Assembly (NCBI GenBank): GCA_024364735.1
Contig: JAGFNQ010000880.1
Coordinates: forward strand, 386,128 to 450,127
Length of the DNA: 64,000 nucleotides
DNA from: Boesenbergia rotunda
Lineage: Eukaryota; Streptophyta; Magnoliopsida; Zingiberales; Zingiberaceae
Direction: 5' to 3'
Shown here: piece after piece, positions 1-10,978 of the stretch
Layout: each line of letters starts with the position of its first letter
Numbering within the stretch: the stretch's first letter is position 1
Program-made: the position numbers and the translations under genes
The notes under the pieces: generated by a model
Databases searched by the model: none
What the model saw: only the letters and a program-made list of their open reading frames with translations
Told to the model about the DNA's origin: nothing

Positions 1-1402
1 ATCTGGCAGTCGACTGCCCAAATGGGCAGTCGACTGATACTCTGATTTCAGTCTTTTCTGGTCGTTTTCAGAAATGCGCCAGAAATTCCACAAATCTCCA
101 AAAATTTCCAAATTTCGTAGAGAACTTTGTGGTACCCATACCTACTTGGGAAAAATACATCTACCCATGTATCTATCACCATTCCCAAGTTTGACATAAA
201 ACCCAAAAATTTCAAAATGAAACTCAAGGCAACTAGGAGGCAAGCTCCCCCTTTACCCATGCCCTCTCCCAATTTTCATTTTTCCCAGGTCAAGTTCTAC
301 CCAACTTAACCTCCTAGACACCACGTTGAGTCATACACAACCCAACACCCGAGTTCTTCCCCCTTTGACACTCTTATAGCATTGCCCGAGGCAATCTTTC
401 CCTAAATGTCAAAAAGACCTCAACAAAAGTCTAAAAACTCTAAAGTTTGCAAGCACACTTGCTAGGATATACCCTTATCCTAGAAAAATATGATATCATG
501 GAAATATCAAGTGTGCTTGACTTTTGGTACACATCTAAGTTTCTTAAGGATTTTGCATTAAGTATTAACTTTCAAATTCGCTTCTAATCCATGTGTTTGT
601 CAAAGCTACCCATCATAGTTCGACACATGGAATTGTCCTCAATGTCCCCTATTTAACCTCTAAATCTTAGATACCTAGGGAACCTTATCAGTCCTTCTTG
701 ATTTCCATAAAATCCAATAAATTTTTATCAAATCATAGGATAACACTTTATTCAAGGACTATGAAGTCATAACCAAGAGTTTAACCCTACATCATATCCC
801 ATAACAATCTTGTAACTTTTTATTGTCGAAACCTCCCCTTTTTATGCCTACTCTTATGTACCAGTCGACTGCCAAAATGGCAGTTGACTGCCAAAACTCA
901 CAGAGAGTTTCTGGGCATTTACCAGTCGACTGCCCCTAGGGCAGTCGACTGATACCTGAATTTCAGGTTTTCAGCCCCAATTTTAGAAATGTCTAAAAAA
1001 TTCCACAAATCTTCGAAAAATCTGAAATTTTGTAGGGAGATCTGTGAAGCCAATATCTACTTGGGAAAAATGTGTTTCTAAATAAATATACTCCAAATCC
1101 CAAGATTGGCACGAAATCCAACTTTCTCTAAAGTGTATCAACTAAACTCATCCTAAAAGTTCTAATTCTCACTTCTCTTCAATATATCCTCTTCTCTTTG
1201 ATCATAGTTCATTTCTACCATTGAATTACATGGTATTCCTCCATTAAACCTCAATTTTGTGAATTATAGCTCCTTTTTCACCTTTTCTCCCTAAATTCTC
1301 CTTTTGATGTGCCAAAATCTAGGATTAAGACTTACCCAAGTCTTCCAACCCTTTTTGGCACATTTCACCCAATTTCCTAAGGGAGAAGCTTTTGAGATCC
1401 AT
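1..1402 (-). repeat. Noncoding part of element A with two similar blocks and CAGTCGACTG palindromes
   Basis: No coding signal was seen. Two blocks, about 1-220 and 860-1110, are diverged direct repeats: each starts with paired CAGTCGACTG palindromes (7-16 and 27-36; 862-871, 923-932 and 942-951, plus a one-mismatch copy at 880-889). Each continues with similar text around 'attccacaaatct' and 'ctacttgggaaaaat'. The same palindrome occurs in the LTR of A. Confidence 0.6.
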
Positions 1403-2440
1403 TTACCATGAACCCCAAAGACTCCTAGAGCTCCCCCTTGAGCTCTTAGCCTTAGCCACCTCCCTAGGTGACTCCATCCACACTAGGCTACACCGGTGTG
1501 TCACCGGTGACTCTTGACCTACAAAATTGACCTTTTTAACCTTGGACACCTTGTCCTTGGTTAGGTCACCCTTTTTACCCTTGGATGGCATCCCCTTGCC
1601 ATCCTTAGACTTTCCCTCCATACTAAGATTGTATGTTTTCCCAACATAGTTCTTTCCATTGCCCTTGGAGGTCTTAGATCGGTACCCCAATCCCGATCTG
1701 TCATAGTTGGGTTTGATGCTACCCAACACCATATTTAAGCCCTTAGATCCAACCGTGAATCTTTCTAGTGCTTTTTCTAATGTATCAAGTCTTGCCCTCA
1801 AGGCTTGATTTTCCCTTTCTAGGCCTTGAACCCTAGAGTCCATATGTCCACTTTGGACATTCCTAGACCTATTCACTTTCCTATGCATATGTTTCCCTTC
1901 CTTGGGGTTAATGCCTTTAGCCTTGGATACATAAGTCTTAGATTTACCATGATGCATGCTTTTCTTAGGATATGTATCTACCTTGTTATCCTTATTCCTA
2001 TCATGATATTTAAAACCATGGTTATGCACAAGCAGACAATTTTCATTAATACAAGCATGCATGAATGAATGGTTAATTCTATTTTTATCATGCAAAGAGG
2101 ATTTTGAATTTAAATTGCACTTTAACCTAGGGTTAGAAATTACCTCCCTTACCCTTGGAGTTCCTCCTTGTTGTGAGCTTCTCTTCTTCCTTTGCTCTTT
2201 CTCCCATCTCCTCAAGTGCTCCATCTTCTTGAGCTCTCCTCTCTTTGGGCACTTGGTGTGGTAGTGCCCTAGCTCACCACACGTGAAGCATCTAATTCTT
2301 TTCTTCTTCTCTTGGGCTTCTCCAATCCTACACTTCATGTTAGAATTTAAATGAGTTGAAATAGGTTTAGATTTTACCTCCATTTTACCTTTTGGGTACT
2401 TGTCCTTGTAGTGCCCCTTCTCGTTGCAACCAAAGCATGT
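1403..2440 (-). pseudogene. Element A gag, C-terminal part with zinc knuckles (decayed)
   Basis: The minus-strand frame 2383-1403 encodes a basic protein with a CCHC zinc knuckle (CFTCGELGHYHTKC) near its start. Just upstream, at about 2400-2440 and in another frame, is a second knuckle-like motif (CFGCNEKGHYKDK) whose last Cys is lost. Such motifs bind retroelement RNA in Gag particles. Further on are a leucine-rich stretch and a tail with the pattern 'GLNMVLGSIKPNYDRSGLGYR', which resembles the C-terminus of the B and G Gag proteins. The frame change relative to the N-terminal part shows decay. Family assignment is firm; function in this copy is not expected. Confidence 0.75.
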
Positions 2441-2478
2441 AATGTGGTCCTTGGCTCTTGCTTTGGTGGAAGTAGAGA

Positions 2479-3006
2479 CTAGGTTGACTTCCTCTTCAAC
2501 CTTGGATGAAGAAGATGCTTCCTCTTGTTCTTGTGTAGACGAGGGTCTCTCCTCCCCTCAATCCTTGAGGTGGTGACCTCCTCCTCTTCTCTAGATGAGG
2601 TGGATGACCTCTCACTTTCTTCTTCCACTTCTTGAACCAATGAGTTGATTTCTTTGGGCTCTTGAATTTGTGTTGGATTCTTGTGACACTTCTCCAACTT
2701 ATCCCACAATTCATGAGCATTCTCATATTTACCTACATCATCCACAATATCGTTAGGCAAAATATTTAACAAGATATCAATTACCTTCTTATTTGCCCGA
2801 AATTGTTCTTGTTGCTCTTTGTCCCAATATCTAGGACGAAGCTTCTTCCCGTGCTTGTCCTTTGGAACTTCGAAGGGCTCTTCTATGGCTATCCTACATG
2901 GACAATCCATGCTAAGCCAAGTCTCCATCCTTGCTCGCCAATATTCGAAGTCTTCATGATCGTAGGGCGGTGGGATGTAGATGTTGTCCCCAAATTTGTC
3001 TTCCAT
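2479..3006 (-). pseudogene. Element A gag, N-terminal domain (decayed)
   Basis: The frame has an ATG at 3006-3004; the same frame stays open upstream through the primer binding site, which is unlikely to be translated. The product shows the Copia Gag N-terminal pattern (YDHEDFEYWRARMETWLS near the start, then an ENAHELWDKLEKCH segment), as in the DUF4219/UBN2 gag families, followed by an acidic Ser/Glu-rich linker. It ends at a stop near 2479, before the zinc knuckles, so Gag is interrupted. In an intact element it would assemble the virus-like particle in the cytoplasm. Confidence 0.75.
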
Positions 3007-3065
3007 CGTTCTTCCTCTAGCGTTATTGCTCCCTCGGCGATTAGTCCGATCAAGAGCGGTCCTTC

Positions 3066-3077
3066 GCTCTGATACCA
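3066..3077 (-). other. Element A primer binding site
   Basis: The minus strand reads TGGTATCAGAGC, the standard plant initiator tRNA-Met complementary site. It lies 2 nt inside the LTR boundary at 3080 and fixes the orientation of A as minus. Confidence 0.9.
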
Positions 3078-3079
3078 AT

Positions 3080-3991
3080 TGTTAGGATCGATTCTGTACG
3101 CTAGAAGGGGGGTGAATAGCGATTCTTCGATTCTTCTTATACCTGTGTTGTTAGTTGCACAGCGGAAACAATAATAAACAAAACAAACAACGCTAACAAT
3201 ACTGGTTTACTTGGTATCCACCCCGGCCAGGTGACTAATCCAAGAATCCGTCGGTAGATCACTCCCCGGATAACCTCCGGCTAGCCCTCGTCACTCCTTG
3301 TGGGTGGAGAAACCTCGCCACAATCTCAAGGAAACCTCTGAGCACAAAGACTACTATCTTGCCTTTAACCAAGACAAGATTCATCAAGAAACTCAGCTAC
3401 CACGAAATCCTCTTTAAATAGGACTCGGGGCTGATTTCTCGCTACCAGTCGACTGCCCTGGGCAGTCGACTGGTGCCAGCCAAATTCGACCGTTGACACT
3501 CCCAACGTTCAAATTTGCCAGCTCACCAGCCACCTATCAGTCGACTGCCCCCAGGGCAGTCGACTGGTCCCTAGCTGAATCCCTTCCCGAGTACATTCAC
3601 ACAGCACTCGACCCTCACGACTCGACTGACTCCTCTTCCGCAGCCTCGACTGTTGCTTTCGCGCCCTCTTCATCTTCAGCCCTCCTCCCTCGGATGCGCA
3701 CGCAAGCCTCCAGCTTGCCTCCATGCCACCCTTCACGTACGCCTCGAAGTCCGTGCCCATCAGCTCATCGTCCCTGCACTCCATGGTCCCTCAGATGCGC
3801 ACGCCAGCCTCCAGCTGGCCTCCATGTCATCCTTCACCGTATTGAGGCCGCCCAGTCAGGTCCATATGCGTAACCTGTACAACCTGCACACTCCACATAC
3901 GTATATCAAATACAAGGGTAAACCTAACTTATTGCCCAAACATCAAAACCCATGGTCACTTCGGACCATCTTAGGGCCGATTGCTCTAACA
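3080..3991 (-). repeat. Element A 5' LTR (912 bp)
   Basis: The plus-strand text starts TGTTAGGATCG and ends GCTCTAACA, giving TG...CA ends. It contains four exact CAGTCGACTG palindromes (3446, 3463, 3538, 3557) and an imperfect tandem duplication of about 100 bp (around 3690 and 3791, 'gatgcgcacgc.agcctccagct'). The right-hand third matches 62565-62895, a second copy of the same LTR. Confidence 0.85.
3413..3420 (-). promoter_or_regulatory. TATA-like box in LTR A
   Basis: The minus strand reads TATTTAAA. It lies just downstream, in element sense, of the palindromic repeats at 3446-3566. This is a plausible core promoter judged by position only. Confidence 0.4.
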
Positions 3992-4605
3992 TTGGCTTCA
4001 TGTGAATCAAATAGGTCAAGGTGCAGGAGCTCAAGTGTGGTTTGAGTTAGATTTGATTGAATTAGTTTGTGATTAGACCTGGTTTGTTTACCTTGATTGC
4101 ATGATTCACATATTAAGTTTTCATGGTTCTTAATTTTAGGTATACCTTTAATTAGGCCAAGTTGGATAATTTTTGAAATTAATCTCAGATTAGTGTGACC
4201 TAATCTCCTATGCCAGAGGTTTGATTCTTCTAACTGAGTTAACATGCATTTAGGTACTAAGGGTAGGTTTATAGTGTAAACATTATTTTTCCTAGAGCCC
4301 TTAAGCATGATTTCTGAGTCTTGCAAGTTTCTAATCAGGTAGTTAGAGTTGGTAAAGGTAACTACATAGCCAGTATCACATAATTGACTTATGCTAAGTA
4401 AGTTAAATTTAAAATCTTCAACCAAAAGCATCTTTTTAATAACAAAGTCAGATTTGAGTTCAATGTTACCTGACCCAATCACTTTGAGTGTAGCATTGTT
4501 GCCAAATGCTACTGAGCCTAGGTTCTTGAACTTGAGTTTGGTGAATTTCAATTTATCCCCAGTCATGTGTCTGGAGCACCCGCTATCCAACATCCATTGG
4601 TCCAA
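3992..4605 (-). pseudogene. Element B protease and GAG-pre-integrase, cut by element A
   Basis: The frame begins with WMLDSGCSRHMTGD, the Copia aspartic protease active-site pattern (DSG). It continues with LWHRRLGHTNLRLISK and CESCNQGKQTRS, the His/Cys pre-integrase zinc-binding region. It ends after LLHLDLFD, which holds the first acidic residue of the integrase core; from 3991 leftwards the sequence is the LTR of A. It lacks the remaining integrase and all of RT and RNase H. The apparent ATG is internal to what would be a longer polyprotein. Confidence 0.8.
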
Positions 4606-5276
4606 ATCTTTATGTTCCTACACATAAAGAGTTTTGTTGATTTGGATCCAATTAGAATTAAGGATAGCTTAAATTGATTTTCATAACCTAGTCTGTCTCA
4701 CCCAATCTAGAGTTATCAATCACGTTAGCCTTATGGGTTTTTGTGAGACAGGTTTTGAATAGAAGTAAGAAGTTATTTTGAAAAATCATGATTAATTTTG
4801 AAAAAGTTAAATTAATTTTGAAAACAATTGGTTTTGAATTTATTTTGAAAAAGAGTGTTTGAATCTACGATTAACTGAAAATTTGTGTTAGATTTGAATT
4901 TGATAAGGAATAAATTGAATTTGAATTTCAAAAATTGGCTTCCAGGTCTTGGCGAGGCACTAGGCCTTCTTTGGCCGTAGCCTTATTGGATCATCAACCC
5001 TTTCCTTGACAAAGCCTTTTAATGAAATTTTATTTTCAAAATTACTTTTTGATAAATTCTGGTTTAACTAGTTTGGATTTTGGATCGGTAGCTTCGGCTA
5101 GTTCCGCCAAAATGGCTTCCCTAACGTACTATCATCTCACCGCCACCCAATACTATGTTGTTCAAATTTCAGTAAATTGGTTTAGTCCTTAGTCTAACCA
5201 GTCCTAGGTCTAAGCATGGTGAATTACAAAAAATAAATAGATAAGAAATCATGCAATTTTAAGCAAGAAAAGAAAT
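4606..5276 (-). other. Noncoding spacer between gag and protease of element B
   Basis: There are no open frames of note. About 4940-5200 is clearly similar, in reverse orientation, to 8800-9080 of element C (for example 'gatgatagtacgttaggg' and 'aaggctttgtcaaggaaaggg'). Conservation in two copies suggests a family-typical spacer, perhaps an intron or a fixed insertion. Confidence 0.6.
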
Positions 5277-6923
5277 TTATTTAACTATAAATATTGTTTT
5301 TAAGTTGGCTCCCCCTGGACTAAAGCCACGATAATGGTTCGGCAAGATGTGAATCTTGTCCTTGGGGATCCAATACTGATTTGATCTAGTTTGGTTGTTC
5401 AGGCAAAGTTTGGGTACCCATGCCTGAACTTTAGGTCTAGACTGATTTAGTACAGCATAGTATGCCCTTTGTCTCGCCTTGGTTCGATAGCCTAACTCGG
5501 ATCGATTTAGAACCGACTTCTGTTTTCCAAGGATCATGTCAAGACCCTTGGAACCAGAAGTGAATCGTTCTAATGCTGCTCTAAGATCCTTGACTTGAGT
5601 TTTCAAGGAGGAGTCCTCTTTCTCAAGTTTTTCAACTTGAGTAGAGGTTCCTTCTTGAACCTTCTCAGTTAAGGATCTAGAGTCAGCTCCCTCTTTCAAG
5701 AGTTTTACTTCCTGTCGGAGGGACTCGACTCGGATTTTGGCTTTCGCCAAGTCACGAGATAGATAGGTAATTAATTCGGATAATTGAATTCTAGAAAATC
5801 CAATTACAGTGATTTTGCCATCCTCTGAAAATGTGAGCTTTCCGTCGTCCGACTCCGATTCTGATTCGGTCTCGATTTCTTCCGAAGCAGTTAGGGCAAG
5901 CAGGTTCGATTGTGGGGTCTCTTCTTCTTCTTCAGAGGAAGATTCGTCCCACGTTGCGTGAAGGGCCTTCTTCCTTCTTGTCTTCTTGACTTCTTTCAGA
6001 TTAGGGCATTCCGATTTGAAATGTCCCTTCTTGTTGCATTCGAAGCAGATCACACTTGATTTGTTCTTGGATGGTTCAGCCAGATCCTCCTTCTTTCGAC
6101 TGGCTTTTCTTTTGTTAGACTGATTCTTCAATTCCTTGTAATAGTTCCGGGCAAGCCAGACCATCTTGGGTCGATCCCCTTCGCTGTCTTTTGAGTCTGA
6201 GTCTGAGTCAGACTCGGGTGCAGGTTGAGGCTTCTTCTTGACCATTTTTCCTGTCTTGCCTGCAACAAAAGCAATGTCTTTCTCGGCCAGGGTGCAGTTA
6301 GTCTGCTTATGTAATTCAAGTTTGGAAAATAACTCATCTAATTTGATTTTAGAAAGATCTCTTGAAACTTTGTACGCATCTACCATAGATGCCCACAAAG
6401 TATTTCTCGGGAAAGCATTAAGAGTATACCTGATCAGGTCACGGTTCTCTACCTTGTGACCGATTGTGTGTAGACCATTCATCAGCTCCTGAATTCTGGC
6501 GTGGAGCTGGGCTGCAGATTCGCTATCGATCATCTTGATTGTGTATAGCTTGTTTAGTAGTAGGTCCCTCTTGCTGATTCGGGTGTCGGAGGTTCCTTCG
6601 TGCAACTCAATTAACTTACCCCAGAGTTCCTTTGCACTGTTGAATGGTCCCACCCGGTTCAGCTCTTCTTTGGTTAGGCCGCATTGGAGTGTTTGAGTCG
6701 CTTTAGCATCGGCCTCGATCTTTCCATTCAGTGCGGTATCCCATTCGGTGTAAGATTGTAGCACTCCTTCAGCATTTCTTGGGATTTCCAGTCCGGATTG
6801 GATTATTATCCACATGTCCACTTGAGTTTTCAGGTGGACCTCCATCCGACTCTTCCAGTAGGAGAAATCCTCCCCACTGAAGAGTGGTGGTCTGGCTGTA
6901 CTGAACCCTTCTTGCATGGCCAT
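5277..6923 (-). CDS. Element B Gag polyprotein (548 aa)
   Basis: This is the best preserved retroelement frame in the left block. It starts at ATG 6923 (a stop lies just upstream) and is uninterrupted for 548 codons. The N-terminal half (about residues 8-230) is the Copia Gag domain (FSGEDFSYWKSRMEVHL; SAKELWGKLIELHEGT). Around residue 290 is a perfect CCHC knuckle (CFECNKKGHFKSEC), flanked by acidic Ser/Glu/Asp-rich linkers. A heptad-like Leu/Glu/Lys stretch follows, then the SIRE-type tail LDMILGKQKSVLNRSELGYR. The role is particle assembly and RNA packaging. It ends before the spacer, separate from the protease frame. Confidence 0.85.
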   Translation of the reverse strand: MAMQEGFSTARPPLFSGEDFSYWKSRMEVHLKTQVDMWIIIQSGLEIPRNAEGVLQSYTEWDTALNGKIEADAKATQTLQCGLTKEELNRVGPFNSAKELWGKLIELHEGTSDTRISKRDLLLNKLYTIKMIDSESAAQLHARIQELMNGLHTIGHKVENRDLIRYTLNAFPRNTLWASMVDAYKVSRDLSKIKLDELFSKLELHKQTNCTLAEKDIAFVAGKTGKMVKKKPQPAPESDSDSDSKDSEGDRPKMVWLARNYYKELKNQSNKRKASRKKEDLAEPSKNKSSVICFECNKKGHFKSECPNLKEVKKTRRKKALHATWDESSSEEEEETPQSNLLALTASEEIETESESESDDGKLTFSEDGKITVIGFSRIQLSELITYLSRDLAKAKIRVESLRQEVKLLKEGADSRSLTEKVQEGTSTQVEKLEKEDSSLKTQVKDLRAALERFTSGSKGLDMILGKQKSVLNRSELGYRTKARQRAYYAVLNQSRPKVQAWVPKLCLNNQTRSNQYWIPKDKIHILPNHYRGFSPGGANLKTIFIVK

Positions 6924-7124
6924 TTAGGAATTCTGAAATAAAATAAAAACAAAAACTGTCCCAAGACTTGGTCCTGGATTAGCAGTGCGGAAATAAAATA
7001 TTTAAAAGAATTTATCGGGTGGTGTTGCACCAACCTCGATTAACGATAAAAATTTGATTAAAAAAAATTTGTAAAAATCCGAAAAACTCTCAAATTGGTG
7101 GTTACACTAAATTTGAGCTTCCCC

Positions 7125-7136
7125 GCTCTGATACCA
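7125..7136 (-). other. Element B primer binding site
   Basis: The minus strand reads TGGTATCAGAGC, tRNA-Met type, 2 nt from the LTR start at 7139. Confidence 0.9.
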
Positions 7137-7547
7137 CTTGTTGGATCGAGTAAACACGATAGAGGGGGTGGTGAATATCGTGAAAACGTTTTCGGATAAA
7201 ACTAAGAGAATGCGCAGCGGATTTAAAACAAAATTCACAGAGAACACAAGTACTTTTACTTGGTTAGGAGTCACGGTCGGCTCCTACTCCAAGGCCCACG
7301 GTCTTTGACCGTTTACTGCGGGCAATTCTATATTTGCGCAAAAGATTACAAAGTTTGATACAGAATTATTGTAGTAATTAAACAAGTATGCTTCTCGTTA
7401 CCGATGCCTGGTGTAGATTGTACTTTGGTGCAGAGGGTCGTCGTCGGCGCTAGAATCTCGAGATCGGAATTTTCCGGAGCAGAGCGCTTGAACGAAGAGC
7501 GTAGAGGCGTTGGAAGATTGATGATTTGAAGCCTTGGGGTCGAGCCC

Positions 7548-7555
7548 CTTTTATA
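7548..7555 (-). promoter_or_regulatory. TATA box of LTR B
   Basis: The minus strand reads TATAAAAG, just upstream of GGGGCTCGACCCC, and aligns with the TATA box of element C at 12086. Confidence 0.6.
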
Positions 7556-7559
7556 GTGC

Positions 7560-7870
7560 TCCTGGGGGCGCCTTGGACGTCGGGGGCGCCTGACACGTGC
7601 CTTCGAATCCGAGAAACCTCATCCGCAGCTCGGTCAGCGCTTATCCCTCCAGAATCGGCCTCAGAGCTGACGGGGGCGCCCGGGACACTGGGGGCGCCCT
7701 GGTTGACATGGTTTGCTGGCTTCGTGGCTGATTTTGCTTCGATTGACTTTTTGCTTTGACTCAGGGCGCCCGAGACCTCCAGGGTGCCCTGCTTACTGCA
7801 GTTTCGAAGCAACTCTTGCTTCCTTGTTTTGCCTTGACCTTGGGGGCGCCCGGGGCCCCCAGGGTGCCCT
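7560..7870 (-). repeat. GGCGCC-rich repeats in LTR B
   Basis: The words GGGGGCGCC and AGGGTGCCC recur about eight times at irregular spacing (for example 7563, 7579, 7673, 7691, 7843). GGCGCC is itself palindromic and pairs of these words can form GC hairpins. LTR C has the same words at about 11890-12075. Confidence 0.65.
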
Positions 7871-7919
7871 GCCCAGCTGTCTGCCCCTCTCCTTTGGGCC
7901 GTTCTGAGCTGCAGAAAGA

Positions 7920-8560
7920 CATCTTAACTATCTTAAACCTTAAATCCTAATTAAACCTTAAATCCTAATTAAACCTTAATTATCTTAACTCTAATTAATC
8001 TTTAATTAATTTAATCCTAATTAAACTACAATCAATCTAATCATAATTAAATTCTTAATTAATTTAATCCTAATTAAACTTCAATTAATTTAATCATAAT
8101 TAAAGTCTTAATTAATTTAATCCTAATTAAACTTCAATTAATTTAATCATAATTTAATCCTTAATTAATTTAATTTTAATTAATCCTTAATTAATTTTGT
8201 TTTAATCCTTAATAAACTTAATTTTAATTAATCCTTAATTAATTTAATTCTAATTAATCCTTAATTAATTTCATTTCAATTAATCCTTCTTTAATTTAAG
8301 CTTAATTATTTTAACCTTAATTAAATCTTAATTATTTTAACCTTAATTAAATCTTAATTATTTTAACCTCAAATCCTAAATTAACTTAAATCCAATTAAT
8401 TTTAATTAATTCTTAATTAATTTAAACATAATTAATCCTTAATTATTTCTTAAACAACTTCAATGTTAAATCCAAATCTAATTAATCCTCTAATTAAGTC
8501 TTAATAATTCTTAATTCTAATTAAATCTTAATAACTTAAACTCAAACTAAATAAAATCTT
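7920..8560. repeat. AT-rich TTAATCC/AATTAA repeat tract
   Basis: About 640 bp of variations on 'cttaattaatttaatcctaattaaa'; the unit drifts between roughly 16 and 34 bp. It lies in the upstream part of LTR B. Small frames in it have no coding value. Confidence 0.8.
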
Positions 8561-10692
8561 ACCCAACTGCAACAATCAATTTAATAAAATTAAATATGTC
8601 AAAGTGGGTTGACATGTTCACCGGTTCGCATGACATGTATCAAATCGGGAATTTGATGCATTATTAGAAACTTAATTAAAAATGCTTTGACTTGTTTGAA
8701 TCATGCATAAATGTCATGCATTTGCTATTTTTTTAATATATATGTCATGACATTTATGTTTAAATTTCTGCATGATTTAGAATGGTTAGATAGGAAAAAG
8801 ACTTATTTGAAACTTGAACAACATAATATTGGGTGGAGGTGAGATGATAGTACGTTAGGGAAGCCCTTCTAATAAGGTCAAGTGAGGTAAGACATACCCT
8901 ACTTGGTCTGTTTAGTCTGGTGGAATTAGCTGAAGCTACCGATCCAAAACCTAAGCTAGTTAGACCAAAATTTTTCAAGAAGTAATTTTAAAATGAACTT
9001 ACGGTAAAAGGCTTTGTCAAGGAAAGGGTTGTTGCTCTAATAAGGCTACGACCAAAGAAGACCCCTGTGCCTCGCCAAAACCTAAAAGTCAATTATTGAA
9101 ACTCAAATTTAATTTACTATTAGATAAATTTGAATCTAACACAAGTTTTAATTAAATCTTAAATTTAACATTAATTCAAAGAAAATTATTCAAGCATCTC
9201 ACAATACACCTATAAGGCAACCATGCTTGCTTGTACTGAGACATTTAGAATAGGTGAGATGTTAAAGACTAATAAATTGAAAAATACTTTTCAAAAATGT
9301 TTTCCAAAATTCTTAGGATATTTTCGTAAAAATCTATTTTTAAAATAATTTTTTATCATAACAATGTTTTTATGGATTTCATGCTTGTCTGAGTGCTTAT
9401 ATATTATACATTTTCAAAATTATATCTTTTTCAAAAATTTGTTTGACCTACACAATTAGACACAAGCCTGTTAGGTCAACACTAAAGTCCCTTAAGGCAC
9501 TTAGATAGAGTCAGACGGTGTCGGATACAGGGGGAGTATTTTTAAAAGTGATTTTTTTTTGATCTTTCGAAAACTGTGCTTTCAAAATTACTATCACTTC
9601 AAAGTGTTTTTTGAAAACTATGCTTTAAAAATTACTATCATTTCAAAATATGTCTTTCAAATGCTCATTTTTATCCTTCGAAATGTTAATATTTCAAAAT
9701 ACATTTTAAGAATTGTGCTTATTTCCCTTTTGATTTTGATAAACCCTAAAGACACATAGGAAGTCTACTTCATGATCTACAAGGACTCCTAGGATGTGTC
9801 AAATTTAGGGGGAGTCTAAATCAAAAGAAATTATTTCTGATAATTATTTTTTGAAATTATTAGATAATTCCTTTGATCTGAATTAAACCCTAAAGACTCA
9901 GAGGAAGATTACTTGTAGTCAATTAGCTTCCAAGGACTGTGTCAAGTTTAGGGGGAGGTCAAATTAAAAGAATTATTGAACATTTCAAAATAATATATTT
10001 TTATACACTGTATTTTCAAAATCCTTTTGAAAACATAAACATTTTTCCTTTCAAAATACTATCATTTTAAATCATTTTTTATTATACTATCACTTTCAAA
10101 AACTTATTTTTTTGGAATCACTTTTGAAAATAATATTTACTTGAGTTTGGAGAATTCCTAGGACACTTAGGGAAATGTCCTTGTAGTTAGCAAGGTTTCC
10201 TAGGATTGTGTCAAATTGGAAAAGAAACCAGGTCAAGTAAAATATTGTGTTTTGAAAAGTGCAAAACAAATATTTTTCAAAGTATAAATATTTTTCAAAG
10301 TACTAATATTTTTCAAAGTACAAATATTTTTCAAAGTAGGATGGTTGAAGTGTAAAATATCTTTCAAAGTACAATTTTTTTTGCACAATATTTTTCAAAG
10401 TATTCTTCTAAATGCACTATATTTCTCTAAGTGAAAATCTTTTATGAGTGTATTTTCTTGAAAATCTTTTCTAAAGGAAAATTTTTCTAAGGCCATACTT
10501 TTCTAAGTGCAAAATTTTCTAAGTTCAAAATATTTTACTAAAAGTACAAAATATTTCTTTCAAAGTGCACAATACTTTTCAAAGTACAAGTTTTTGGTGC
10601 AATTGAAGTACTTAGTTTTTTTTACTAGTACTTAGTCTTTTTTTAACAAAAAGGGAAGAGTTTCGAAAATGGTTTATCAAAAATGATATGCT

Positions 10693-10978
10693 TTCAAATG
10701 ATTATACTAAAAAAAATGATGAACCAGGCAGCAGACAAATTGAACCTGGGGTGACCGGCCCGACCCCACGGAAGTTTCCCACCGGTCACCAGGGTAAATC
10801 GGGAAGCGCTCGCGGTGGGCAGTCTAGAAGCCCAGCGTCCCAGGGTTCGCGCCCCATTTGGAGAAAAAATTCCTGCAAAATGTGCCGTAGCTGGGGATTA
10901 AACCGCGGATGCCTGGGTTAACGACTAGTTACCCTACCGCTGCACCATAGCCCCGGGGGCTTCAAATGATTATACTAA
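10693..10978. repeat. 18-bp target-site duplication flanking the SINE
   Basis: TTCAAATGATTATACTAA occurs at 10693-10710 and again, identically, at 10961-10978, immediately on either side of the 250-bp insert. Confidence 0.95.
10711..10960 (-). mobile_element. T-tailed tRNA-derived SINE (250 bp)
   Basis: On the minus strand the element begins GCCCCCGGGGCTATGG and carries a pol III A box TGGTGCAGCGG (10947-10937, fits TRGYNNANNGG). About 34 bp later is a B-box-like GTTTAATCC (10903-10895, one mismatch to GWTCRANNC). The body ends in a short T run, seen as A at 10711-10716. Length, promoter boxes, T tail and a perfect 18-bp duplication fit plant SINEs with T-rich 3' ends (p-SINE1/Au type). It copies through RNA using LINE enzymes; none is encoded here. 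Confidence 0.85.

Larger units (their letters stand above)
1..3991 (-). mobile_element. Element A: Ty1/Copia LTR retrotransposon, 5' part
   Basis: The visible order on the minus strand is LTR (3080-3991), tRNA-Met primer binding site, gag remnants, then noncoding DNA running off the left edge. The right LTR end, at 3991, falls inside the protease/integrase region of element B, so A inserted into B. The flank just outside is TTGGC; the matching duplication would lie left of the window. No pol domain of A is visible. The gag style (two zinc knuckles, long hydrophilic C-terminus) fits SIRE/Maximus-like Copia elements; the lineage is inferred. Confidence 0.8.
3992..8574 (-). mobile_element. Element B: SIRE-like Ty1/Copia retrotransposon, 5' part
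   Basis: Minus-strand order: LTR 7139-8574, primer binding site, long gag, noncoding spacer, protease plus GAG-pre-integrase segment, cut off by the insertion of A at 3991/3992. The rest of pol and the 3' LTR should lie left of the window, beyond A. The LTR ends at 8574 inside element C, which runs on the plus strand. Confidence 0.8.
7139..8574 (-). repeat. Element B 5' LTR (about 1436 bp)
   Basis: The plus-strand text runs from TGTTGGATCGAG to CTGCAACA. In element sense it starts with an AT-rich repeat region (8560-7920), then a GC-rich part with many GGGGCGCC words (7870-7560), a TATA box and a 3' part ending 'attcaccaccccctctatcg'. The TATA-proximal and 3' parts resemble the LTR of C, but the upstream repeats differ. 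Confidence 0.75.

Noticed and set aside
3493..4045. Plus-strand frames of 126 and 130 codons
   Set aside because: They lie in LTR A and read its palindromes and duplicated GC-rich text; codon pattern and context do not fit a gene.
10688..10921. 77-codon plus-strand frame with Pro/Gly/Arg-rich product
   Set aside because: It is the antisense reading of the SINE.
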